Source of the DNA: Candidatus Geoarchaeota archaeon
Lineage (GTDB): Archaea; Thermoproteota; Thermoprotei; Gearchaeales; WAQG01
Reading direction: 5' to 3'
NCBI GenBank assembly: GCA_015520395.1
Contig: WAQG01000102.1
Coordinates: forward strand, 1 to 8,541
DNA length: 8,541 nt
The translations under genes and the position numbers were made by a program. Below the pieces are notes generated by a model that had not been told where the DNA came from, did no database searches, and saw nothing but the letters and a program-made list of their open reading frames with translations. Positions within the stretch are counted from its first letter, which is position 1. Each line of letters begins with the position of its first letter. Positions 1 through 5,809 of this stretch are shown piece after piece.

Positions 1-34
1 ATATAACTGGATATAGCCCCTACCCATGCCGGGC

Positions 35-84
35 GGGGTAAAGTTATCACTTTCGCATTACTCTCCGGGGGTTAAAGTTGATCA
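35..84. repeat. Imperfect direct repeat upstream of radA
   Basis: Two similar blocks lie upstream of the radA promoter: GGGGTAAAGTTATCA at 35-49 and GGGGTTAAAGTTGATCA at 68-84. They differ by two single-base insertions, and the shared TAAAGTT cores start 34 bases apart (39 and 73), close to three helical turns. They could be operator half-sites for radA or for a divergent gene left of the window. This is a visual match only; no regulator is implied by sequence. Confidence 0.3.
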
Positions 85-103
85 TTCAAGGCATCTTGAG
101 TGT

Positions 104-118
104 TAAAAAAAGATATAT
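104..118 (+). promoter_or_regulatory. Probable radA promoter (BRE/TATA)
   Basis: An A-rich run followed by AGATATAT (about 104-118) resembles an archaeal BRE plus TATA box. Its centre is about 36 bases before the radA ATG, so transcription would start near 140 and give a leader of roughly 10 bases. A weak GAAGG at 143-147 is too close to the ATG to be a convincing ribosome binding site. Confidence 0.5.
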
Positions 119-150
119 CCCAAGTTCCAGAATGAGTAGCTTGAAGGCAT

Positions 151-1107
151 ATGAAGGAGAGAAACAGACCCTTTAAGCTAACCGACATAGAGGGGGTTGG
201 GCCCGTAACTGCCAAGAAGCTGATGGATGCAGGCTACACCCGGGTCGAGCTAGTTGCGATACTTTCGGCTAAGGAGCTTAGCGATGCGACTGGAATGGGT
301 CTGGACACCGCGAGGCGGATAATAGAGGCTGCACGTCGCCTCGTGGGGATGAGGGAGTTCATTTCGGCCAAGGAGTTCTATGAGGAGAGGAAGAAGATCG
401 GCTACATAACAACGGGAAGTAAGGCGCTTGACAATCTTCTATTGGGTGGGATTGAGACCATGGCGATAACTGAGTTTGTCGGAGAGTTCGGCAGTGGTAA
501 GACTCAGCTTTGTCATCAGCTTGCTGTCAATGTTCAGCTCCCGAGGAGCGAGGGAGGCCTAGAAGGAAAAGCAGCCTACATAGACACAGAAGGCACATTC
601 AGGGCTGAGAGGATCATACAGATGGCTAAGGCCAGGGGACTGGATCCCGATGAAGTCTTGGAAAATATTATTGTTGCAAGGGCCTATAATAGTGACCACC
701 AGATAGCCCTCGCTCGGTCCCTATTTGGCCGTCCCGACATAGAGGAGATAAAGCTTGTTGTGGTTGATAGTCTGGTTAGCCATTTTAGAAGCGAGTATCC
801 CGGTAGAGAAAACCTCGTCGTCAGGCAGCAGAGATTAAATGCCCATGTTCACGACCTGCTCAGACTTGCAAACCTTTACAACTTAGCTGTAGTTGTCACA
901 AACCAGATAGTTTCAACACCTGATATAGTGTTTGGCAATCCAAATAAGCCCGCTGGAGGCCACATAGTCGCCCATAACTGCACTTATAGAATATGGCTGA
1001 GGAAGTCCAAGGGCAATAAGAGGATAGCCTCGATATTCGACTCCCCACACCACCCCCAGGGCGAGACGGCATTCCAGATAACCGAGAGGGGCATAGAGGA
1101 TCTTTAA
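151..1107 (+). CDS. radA: DNA repair and recombination protein RadA
   Basis: This is the archaeal RecA/Rad51-family recombinase, an ATP-dependent protein that forms filaments on single-stranded DNA and catalyses homologous pairing and strand exchange. The 318 residues match the usual RadA length. Residues 9-64 form the N-terminal helix-hairpin-helix domain (GVGPVTAKKL at 16-25). FISA at 70-73 fits the polymerisation motif. The ATPase core has Walker A GEFGSGKT (111-118), DTEG with the catalytic glutamate at 147, and Walker B LVVVDS (202-207). The L2 region runs from TNQIVS (250-255) to GGHIVAH (269-275), followed by the family's KSKGNKRIA stretch (285-293). ATG 151 is the only good in-frame start and gives the full N-terminal domain. 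One oddity is LLLGG at 96-100, where the family usually has LLGGG. Bases 489-590 are identical to part of the paralog at 2401. The gene converges on a minus-strand operon with one base between the stop codons. Confidence 0.97.
   Translation: MKERNRPFKLTDIEGVGPVTAKKLMDAGYTRVELVAILSAKELSDATGMGLDTARRIIEAARRLVGMREFISAKEFYEERKKIGYITTGSKALDNLLLGGIETMAITEFVGEFGSGKTQLCHQLAVNVQLPRSEGGLEGKAAYIDTEGTFRAERIIQMAKARGLDPDEVLENIIVARAYNSDHQIALARSLFGRPDIEEIKLVVVDSLVSHFRSEYPGRENLVVRQQRLNAHVHDLLRLANLYNLAVVVTNQIVSTPDIVFGNPNKPAGGHIVAHNCTYRIWLRKSKGNKRIASIFDSPHHPQGETAFQITERGIEDL
489..590 (+). repeat. 102-base identical tract, copy in radA
   Basis: This segment of radA (codons 114 to 146 plus partial flanking codons) is identical, base for base, to 2529-2630 in the RadA paralog. 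Both copies are in the same reading frame, exactly 2040 bases apart. By hand count, the 60 bases at 421-480 match the paralog at 29 positions, and the 60 at 601-660 match at 32. It encodes GSGKTQ through YIDT. The sharp boundaries and identity at all synonymous sites indicate gene conversion rather than ordinary conservation. This copy is the likely donor, because the VQLP and GGL elements are typical of RadA proteins. Confidence 0.9.
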
Positions 1108-1108
1108 G

Positions 1109-1375
1109 CTAAGCTTCCTCCTTAACCATAACGGGCCTTCTGCTAAGATAGACCATGTAAAAAATGTAAATTAGCACAATTATAATAGTCGCAATTAATG
1201 CAACTGTTGACAATAATCCCCCATAGGGCCCAAAGCCGCCAATTATCGGAATTGGGCCGATAAGAATCACGAAACCACCACTTACATTGCCTGGGGTGGC
1301 GGAGAGCGCCATCAATATGAAGCCAGCTATGATCATTATCAGCCCCACACCAATCAAGGCCATAAATAACCTCAC
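1109..1375 (-). CDS. Small membrane protein, DUF131/TIGR00304-like (second of tandem pair)
   Basis: This 88-residue protein has two predicted membrane helices, at about residues 4-25 and 54-76, and a glycine-rich linker containing VILIGPIPIIGG (36-47). That IGPIPI linker is characteristic of the archaeal DUF131 (TIGR00304) family, whose function is unknown. The C-terminus is charged (RRPVMVKEEA). The start is GTG at 1375-1373, overlapping the TGA of the upstream paralog as GTGA, so translation is probably coupled; an internal ATG at 1363 is an alternative. It is the last gene of a three-gene operon with a nucleotidyltransferase and a sister DUF131 gene. Its stop lies one base from that of radA on the other strand. 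The family call rests on recall of the motif; the membrane topology is clear. Confidence 0.75.
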   Translation of the reverse strand: MRLFMALIGVGLIMIIAGFILMALSATPGNVSGGFVILIGPIPIIGGFGPYGGLLSTVALIATIIIVLIYIFYMVYLSRRPVMVKEEA

Positions 1376-1647
1376 TTAACACCACCCCAGGCAATATAGG
1401 TGAGCACCAAGGCTATAACGATGATCGCTATCATGAGTATTGAGAGTACGTAGGCCGACTTTTTGTCAGTGGCATACATGATAGGTATGGGCCCTATTAG
1501 TATTATCCCACCACCCCTCACCCTGCCTCCTCCTTTGAGGGAGGCTATTATGAGGAGAACGACGGCTAGAAACACTATTATAAAGCCTGCTATCATCAGC
1601 ACAAAGCCCAGTTCAGCCACGGTCGCCTGGGGTGTCGCCATCGTCAA
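1372..1647 (-). CDS. Small membrane protein, DUF131/TIGR00304-like (first of tandem pair)
   Basis: This 91-residue protein has two hydrophobic helices, at about residues 12-36 and 65-87, joined by a polar, glycine-rich linker with GGGIILIGPIPI (45-56). It shares the GG-x-x-I-L-I-G-P-I-P-I core and helix-linker-helix layout with the gene just downstream, so the two are tandem paralogs and may form a heteromer. The function of the DUF131 family is not known. The first possible start, TTG at 1647-1645, overlaps the stop of the nucleotidyltransferase gene as TTGA; ATG at 1641 is the alternative and would remove the overlap. Co-transcription with the nucleotidyltransferase hints at a membrane or cell-surface process, but that is inference only. 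Confidence 0.75.
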   Translation of the reverse strand: MTMATPQATVAELGFVLMIAGFIIVFLAVVLLIIASLKGGGRVRGGGIILIGPIPIMYATDKKSAYVLSILMIAIIVIALVLTYIAWGGVK

Positions 1648-2339
1648 ATTTTCTTAAACTCCTGGCTGTATAAATCGTTTAGCTTCACGTACTCGTCATA
1701 GGTCCCAACGTCATGGTAGGTCGCCGTTGTGATGTATGCATAAACCCTCATCCCCCTACTCAGCAGCTCCTCTACAAGCAGGTTCATCGGATATGGCCTG
1801 TCAGGTATCAGCTTCAGAACGTTGGGCTCCAAGATATACACCCCTATGTTGGCAAGGTACTCGAACTCAGGCTTCTCCCTCCACGCCTTGACAACTCCAT
1901 CGTCACGGACCTCTACCACACCGTAGCTAACCCTTGTTCTCATAGGTTTCACGGCCAATGTCATATCAGCAGACTTCTCTACGTGGAAATTGATCATCTC
2001 CCTAAGGTTGAGATCAGTTATAGTGTCGCCGTTGACCACTACAAGGGTTTCATCCACCATGCCACGGAGGGGGTATAGTTGGCCAGCTGTTCCACGTGGA
2101 GGATACCTGACGTACCTTATGTCTACACCTAGCCACCCGCCGTCCCCCAGATAGTTCTCAATCATCCTTGACATATAGTATGTGAGGATAAAGATCTCCC
2201 TTATGCCATGAGCCCTAAGCCACTCTATTATTCTCTCCAAAATCGTTTTTTCGCCCAGCGGCAGGAGAGGTTTGGGTAGCACATACGTTAAAGGCCTCAA
2301 CCTGGTTCCAAGACCTGCCGCAAGAATGGTGCCCTTCAT
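1644..2339 (-). CDS. Sugar-phosphate nucleotidyltransferase (NDP-sugar pyrophosphorylase)
   Basis: This 231-residue cytoplasmic enzyme of the NTP-transferase family would join a nucleoside triphosphate and a sugar 1-phosphate into an NDP-sugar and pyrophosphate. Visible motifs are the nucleotide-binding GLGTRLRPLT (9-18) with PKPL (22-25), GTAG (83-86), the metal-binding NGDTITD (103-109, key Asp105), EKP (155-157), NIGVYIL (164-170) and DVGT (210-213). At 231 residues it consists of the catalytic domain alone, without the left-handed beta-helix found in longer GlmU- or GCD1-type relatives. Mannose-1-phosphate guanylyltransferase-like and glucose-1-phosphate thymidylyl- or uridylyltransferase-like proteins share these motifs, so the substrate cannot be fixed. 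ATG at 2339 puts the motif at the normal N-terminal position. It heads an operon with two DUF131 membrane proteins and is divergent from the RadA paralog. Confidence 0.9.
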   Translation of the reverse strand: MKGTILAAGLGTRLRPLTYVLPKPLLPLGEKTILERIIEWLRAHGIREIFILTYYMSRMIENYLGDGGWLGVDIRYVRYPPRGTAGQLYPLRGMVDETLVVVNGDTITDLNLREMINFHVEKSADMTLAVKPMRTRVSYGVVEVRDDGVVKAWREKPEFEYLANIGVYILEPNVLKLIPDRPYPMNLLVEELLSRGMRVYAYITTATYHDVGTYDEYVKLNDLYSQEFKKI

Positions 2340-2360
2340 CCCATCTTTAGTGGGTGGCTA

Positions 2361-2380
2361 GGAAGATTTATTTTATTCAC
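2361..2380. promoter_or_regulatory. Shared divergent promoter region (TATA-like)
   Basis: The 61-base gap 2340-2400 holds one AT-rich block, GATTTATTTTATT (2365-2377), readable as a TATA box on both strands. On the plus strand its centre is about 30 bases before the ATG at 2401, fitting a leaderless transcript of the RadA paralog. On the minus strand (AATAAAATAAATC) a start near 2345 would give a leader of a few bases for the nucleotidyltransferase operon. One overlapping element could make the two units compete for transcription factors. Confidence 0.45.
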
Positions 2381-2400
2381 CCAGTCTTAAGACCTCGGGT

Positions 2401-3141
2401 ATGGATGAAAGGGCTCGCGAGGGGGGCATTTATACGCTGTCCTACATTTCAACGGGCTCCAAAAGGCTCAACAGGCTCCTCGGTGGGGGCATCCCCGCAG
2501 GCACGGTGACGGAGATTTATGGACCGTCCGGCAGTGGTAAGACTCAGCTTTGTCATCAGCTTGCTGTCAATGTTCAGCTCCCGAGGAGCGAGGGAGGCCT
2601 AGAAGGAAAAGCAGCCTACATAGACACAGAGGGGAAGTTCAGGCCCGATAGGATAATCAGTATTGCTTCAGCCGCCGGATACCGGCCTGAAAGGGCCTTA
2701 GAGAACATATTTGTTGCAAGAGTGTTCACAGGCCAGGAATTCGAGGCGGTTGTTAAGCTTCTCCCCGGGCTTATCGAGGATAAGGACGTGAAGCTTGTGC
2801 TGGTGGACTCCTTTTCGCCTATTCTAAGGGAGGCTATGGAGAGCGGGGGGCATATCGCGAAATACATGACCTCTATAAAGTATCTTGCAGTCTTTAGAAG
2901 GCTCGCCCGGTATAGTAATGTTGTGGTCGTTTTGACCAATCGTGTGGTTGGAAAGATGGGTGAGCCGCTGGGCTTTGAGTCGGTTGGTGGGAGATGGGTG
3001 AAAAGGCTGGTTGATCTGAGACTCAGGTTCGAAAGGGCTGACGGGCTTATCTCGGCTTGGCTAGAGTTCGCCCCGCATACTGGGCCTGGAGAGGCTACCT
3101 TTATTATAGCTGAGGGTGGTATATCTGATGCTGAACTATGA
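2401..3141 (+). CDS. RadA paralog (RadB/RecA-like ATPase)
   Basis: This is a 246-residue RecA-fold ATPase that lacks the N-terminal helix-hairpin-helix domain of RadA, as RadB and crenarchaeal RadA paralogs do. It starts almost directly at the core: YISTGSKRLNRLLGGG (15-30), Walker A GPSGSGKT (41-48), DTEG with the catalytic Glu77, and Walker B LVLVDS (132-137). The region equivalent to loop L2 (about 179-199) is shorter and differs from RadA. Such paralogs are known or proposed to be recombination mediators that modulate RadA rather than perform strand exchange. Bases 2529-2630 are identical to radA, so residues 44-76 are a copy of the RadA ATPase core. The next gene begins within its stop codon (ATGA), indicating co-translation. 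Whether it is a true RadB orthologue or a crenarchaeal-type paralog cannot be decided here. Confidence 0.88.
   Translation: MDERAREGGIYTLSYISTGSKRLNRLLGGGIPAGTVTEIYGPSGSGKTQLCHQLAVNVQLPRSEGGLEGKAAYIDTEGKFRPDRIISIASAAGYRPERALENIFVARVFTGQEFEAVVKLLPGLIEDKDVKLVLVDSFSPILREAMESGGHIAKYMTSIKYLAVFRRLARYSNVVVVLTNRVVGKMGEPLGFESVGGRWVKRLVDLRLRFERADGLISAWLEFAPHTGPGEATFIIAEGGISDAEL
2529..2630 (+). repeat. 102-base identical tract, copy in RadA paralog
   Basis: This is the second copy of the radA tract at 489-590, identical over all 102 bases and ending exactly where the sequences diverge (2528 C versus T; 2631 G versus A). It encodes the end of Walker A through the VNVQLP, GGLEGK and YIDT elements. In euryarchaeal RadB the equivalent region usually lacks a VQLP-type segment, so this copy is the likelier recipient. 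The donor direction is inference. Confidence 0.9.
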
Positions 3142-3521
3142 GTATTGAGGAAAGGCTTGATGCCGAGCAGCTACGGCTAATTTCCGAGGCCGTAAAGAGT
3201 GTTTATCATGGGAGGAAGTCGTCGGCCCACAGGGCTTTTGACGCGTTGAAAGAGACTTTGCCTGCGATGAGCAGCAGATGGCATGCCGGGGTTCTTATGG
3301 CGGTGAGGGGGCTCGTCAAATCGGGATTCTCTAACACGAGATCCATCTTTTACAGAGCTAAGAATATGTCTATCGAGGAGCTGGAGGAGACTATTCAGAA
3401 TCTTAGGAGGCTTCAGGGAAGGGCGATGAGGGATGAGTATGATGACGGGTATATGGAGACCACTATATATATTCTTCGGCAGTTCATCCTGCTGAAGAAA
3501 TCAAGCCTTATCCAGAAATGA
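3138..3521 (+). CDS. Hypothetical helical protein coupled to the RadA paralog
   Basis: I do not recognise the family of this 127-residue protein. It appears soluble and almost wholly alpha-helical, with no cysteine, no signal peptide and no membrane segment. It is rich in Arg, Lys and Glu; residues 77-98 (SIEELEETIQNLRRLQGRA region) could form an amphipathic or coiled-coil helix. The phrase MSIEE occurs at residue 1 and again near 76, possibly a weak internal similarity. Its ATG overlaps the stop of the RadA paralog (ATGA, 3138-3141), the classic arrangement for translational coupling and often for proteins of one complex. It may therefore be an accessory subunit of the paralog, which is inference from position only. 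The last 14 bases overlap the end of the convergent EMC6-like gene. Confidence 0.75.
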   Translation: MSIEERLDAEQLRLISEAVKSVYHGRKSSAHRAFDALKETLPAMSSRWHAGVLMAVRGLVKSGFSNTRSIFYRAKNMSIEELEETIQNLRRLQGRAMRDEYDDGYMETTIYILRQFILLKKSSLIQK

Positions 3522-3840
3522 CGCCCCACTGTAGAAGCGTTGTGACAAGCGTCCAGAAAGTCAGCCATATAATTATGTAGCTAAAGAACCCTACGCTCGA
3601 AACAAGCCTGGGATCAACATCCCCCGGGAGGACGTATTTTGTGGCAAACTGGGAAGCCGCGTAGAAGAGTAGGCCTATTATGAAGCCTATTGCCTGGCTA
3701 TACATAATGGGTATTATGCCCGACACGAAGCCCGCGATAACCGCGAAGCCTACCCTCATAAAGTATATTTTCTTCTTCGTCACATCATCTATAGTCTGTT
3801 TAGGTTTCTGGAGTTGTGGTGGGGCTCTCCGTGAAGACAT
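3508..3840 (-). CDS. EMC6-like small membrane protein
   Basis: This 110-residue protein has a polar N-terminus (about 1-28) and three hydrophobic helices at about 29-49, 50-67 and 80-105. The arrangement, the RVGFAVIAGFVSGI stretch and the last helix with SYIIIWLTFW resemble eukaryotic EMC6, whose last helix has a similar FTYVLFWTFLYG pattern as I remember it. EMC6 is a core subunit of the ER membrane protein complex, an Oxa1-type insertase, and archaeal EMC6-like proteins are known by sequence. The role here would be in membrane protein insertion or folding, though this is inferred. ATG 3840 gives the whole protein; ATG 3759 would drop the polar tail. Its 5' end overlaps that of the divergent rqcH, and its 3' end overlaps the upstream plus-strand gene by 14 bases. 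An unrelated three-helix protein remains possible. Confidence 0.6.
   Translation of the reverse strand: MSSRRAPPQLQKPKQTIDDVTKKKIYFMRVGFAVIAGFVSGIIPIMYSQAIGFIIGLLFYAASQFATKYVLPGDVDPRLVSSVGFFSYIIIWLTFWTLVTTLLQWGVISG
3761..3771 (+). promoter_or_regulatory. Possible rqcH promoter inside the EMC6-like gene
   Basis: AAGTATATTTT at 3761-3771 resembles a TATA box and would start transcription near 3790-3795, about 40 bases before the chosen rqcH GTG at 3831. It lies within the coding sequence of the divergent EMC6-like gene, since the two genes have no spacer. A weaker TTTAGGTTT (3799-3807) would instead fit a leaderless start at 3831. Confidence 0.3.
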
Positions 3841-5786
3841 CCATGACCACCCTCGACATGATGGCGCTCATTCACGAGCTAGCTGAAATAGTATTAGACT
3901 CAAATATATTTAACGTGCATCACAGAGAACGCACAGTTATACTGAGGCTGAGAAGTAGAGATGGGGTTAAGCATGAGCTAAGGTTTGACGTGGGCTCGTG
4001 GGTAAGAGTTACAAGGTACGAGTTCAAGCCACCCTTAGTCGTCACTCCCTGGTGTAATCAGGCTAGAAAACTCTTGAAGGGGGCAAGGATAACTGCACTG
4101 GAGCAACCGGCATTCGACAGATATTTTAGGCTAAGGGCCGAGGGACGGTCAGCCTCCTACAATATTTATCTAGAGCTTATGGCTGGAGGAAACATAGTTG
4201 TAACGGATGGGGAGGAAAAAATCTTAAGCGTGTTAAGACCAAGGAAGACTAAGGCCAGAGAGCTTAAGCCCGGCGCCAGATACGTCGCGCCTCCGATCAG
4301 GTTCTTCGACCCCCGTTCAATGCCTGTGAATAAGCTTTTAGAGGTGTTCAAGGGCTCTACTGGGAACCTGGCCCAGACCCTTTCAAGGTTCCTCGGGCTT
4401 CCAGGGGAGGCCGCCGAAGAGGCGTGCTTTCGGGCGGGCCTGGATAAAAGGCTTCCCGCAAGGGATGCTTCGCCGAACGAGGTTTTAAAGCTGTTAAGTG
4501 AGGTTAGGGGTATAATTGGGGAGTCAGACGCCATACTTAATCCAAACATTGTTTTGAGGGGGAAGGAGCCTGTGAGTGTGTTACCGACAACATACGGCAT
4601 TTACATTAACGGATATGTCTCGAGGTCGTATGAAAGTTTCAACGACGCCCTAGACGACTATGCACAGCTGGTAGAGGAGTACATGAGGATGTCGGATCAG
4701 ATAGAGAGGACAAACCGAGAGAGGGCCAGGCTACTGAGGAGTATTGAGGAGCAGGAGGCGTATCTTAGGAGCTACTCTGAGAAAGCGGAGATTCTTAGGA
4801 AGATAGCCCAGTATCTCATGAGCAACCTATGGCTGCTTGACGATGATCTTAGGGAGGCGTCCAGGATCGTGGGCAGTAAGGGGTGGGATGCCCTCTATAA
4901 TGGGAGCTTCAAGCTAATCAACATAGTTGGATACGATCCCGTGAGGCGTATGGTAACTATAAGCGTCATGGGGAGGCAGGTGGGCCTTGACCTGAGTATC
5001 TCGGCGGCAAAGAACGTTGAGAGGATATTTGACAGGGCTAAGGAACTTTCAAGGAAGGCGAGGAGGGCTGAGGTTATGATTGAGGAGCTGAGGAGAAGGT
5101 TGTCCAGCATAAGGGTGCCGGAAATGAAGGTTGAGGTAAGGTCTTTAAAGAGGCCTAAGCCTAGATGGTTCGAATCGTTCCACTGGTTCTTCTCCAGCGA
5201 TGGCTACCTTGTTGTGGGCGGCAGGGATGCGTCCCAAAATGAGACTCTGGTGAGGAAGAGGCTTGAGAAGAATGATGTGGTCTTCCATGCGGATATCCAG
5301 GGCTCGCCATTCACTCTGGTGAAAAACGTGGGAAGGATGGTGCCGGAGGCCACCGTTCTGGAGGCTGCACAGCTTACCGTGAGTTACTCGAGGGCTTGGG
5401 AGATGGGGCTGGGCTCCCTCGACGCATACTGGGTCTATCCTGAGCAGGTCTCTAAGAAGGCCCCGGCTGGAACATATCTCTCTAAGGGCGCATTCATGAT
5501 CTATGGGAGGAGGAACTATGTAAGGAGAGTTGAGCTCGAGCTTGCCATCGGAGTAATGGTGGGAAGAGACGGGTCTATAAGGGTTGTTGGGGGTCCAAGG
5601 AAGCCTCTATCAAAGGTATGTGACGCCCTTGTACCCATCAAGCCTGGGGATCTACCGAGAAATGAGGCCGCAAGGGCTATAGCATCTAGGCTGAGGGAAG
5701 AGGCCGGGATTAAAATAGATGTTAGACATCTGGTCGAAGGTGTTATGTATAGGCTCCCAAGGGGCGGTGTGAGGCTCGTTAGTTAA
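3831..5786 (+). CDS. rqcH: Archaeal RqcH/Rqc2 (NFACT family) ribosome rescue protein
   Basis: This is a member of the NEMF/Rqc2/RqcH family, which binds the 50S subunit with a stalled peptidyl-tRNA and, in studied members, recruits tRNA to add a C-terminal tail that marks the nascent chain. With the GTG 3831 start it has 651 residues. The NFACT-N domain carries D9 (TTLD) and an FDR motif (D96, R97), aligning with Rqc2 D9 and D98/R99 that are needed for tailing. RYVAPP lies at 150-155. An HhH-like segment lies at about 185-210. Two helical coiled-coil arms lie at about 275-330 and 395-430. The NFACT-R domain spans about 445-565, with SDGYLVVGGRDASQNE (456-471), HADIQGSP (486-493) and the QVSKKAPAG region (539-547). 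GTG 3816 upstream and ATG 3843 are alternative starts; 3831 best matches family numbering. The 5' end overlaps the divergent EMC6-like gene. Confidence 0.93.
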   Translation: MKTSMTTLDMMALIHELAEIVLDSNIFNVHHRERTVILRLRSRDGVKHELRFDVGSWVRVTRYEFKPPLVVTPWCNQARKLLKGARITALEQPAFDRYFRLRAEGRSASYNIYLELMAGGNIVVTDGEEKILSVLRPRKTKARELKPGARYVAPPIRFFDPRSMPVNKLLEVFKGSTGNLAQTLSRFLGLPGEAAEEACFRAGLDKRLPARDASPNEVLKLLSEVRGIIGESDAILNPNIVLRGKEPVSVLPTTYGIYINGYVSRSYESFNDALDDYAQLVEEYMRMSDQIERTNRERARLLRSIEEQEAYLRSYSEKAEILRKIAQYLMSNLWLLDDDLREASRIVGSKGWDALYNGSFKLINIVGYDPVRRMVTISVMGRQVGLDLSISAAKNVERIFDRAKELSRKARRAEVMIEELRRRLSSIRVPEMKVEVRSLKRPKPRWFESFHWFFSSDGYLVVGGRDASQNETLVRKRLEKNDVVFHADIQGSPFTLVKNVGRMVPEATVLEAAQLTVSYSRAWEMGLGSLDAYWVYPEQVSKKAPAGTYLSKGAFMIYGRRNYVRRVELELAIGVMVGRDGSIRVVGGPRKPLSKVCDALVPIKPGDLPRNEAARAIASRLREEAGIKIDVRHLVEGVMYRLPRGGVRLVS

Positions 5787-5787
5787 C

Positions 5788-5795
5788 CTTTTAAT
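5788..5795 (+). promoter_or_regulatory. Possible TATA box before the first CBS gene
   Basis: CTTTTAAT follows the rqcH stop and is centred about 20-25 bases before the ATGs at 5810 and 5816. If used, it would favour a leaderless mRNA starting near 5816. The match is weak, and read-through from rqcH is equally possible. Confidence 0.25.
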
Positions 5796-5809
5796 CCACA
5801 AGAGAGTAG

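Noticed and set aside
1..27. A minus-strand ATG at 27 opens a frame (MGRGYIQLY) that runs off the left edge, with AT-rich bases upstream on that strand.
   Set aside because: Only nine codons are visible, so nothing distinguishes it from chance. It may be a divergent gene but cannot be supported.
1106..1116. Short inverted repeat AAGCT-A-AGCTT between convergent genes as a terminator.
   Set aside because: Arms of five bases around a single base cannot form a stable hairpin, and no T-run follows it.
1713..2078. A 121-codon plus-strand frame opposite the nucleotidyltransferase.
   Set aside because: The minus-strand protein carries all catalytic motifs in order. The plus-strand translation is His/Pro-rich and motif-free.
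489..2630. The duplicated tract as an insertion sequence or mobile element.
   Set aside because: Both copies lie in frame inside homologous ATPase cores, without inverted repeats or target duplications, so gene conversion fits better.
3440..3495. ATGATGA followed about 50 bases later by CTGA, resembling box C and box D of an archaeal C/D guide RNA.
   Set aside because: No D' or C' boxes or k-turn stems are evident, and the stretch lies inside a coding region; box matches this short are expected by chance.
4166..4600. A 144-codon minus-strand frame opposite rqcH.
   Set aside because: It is fully antisense to the conserved NFACT coding region, with no motif and no promoter-like sequence, so it is a shadow frame.
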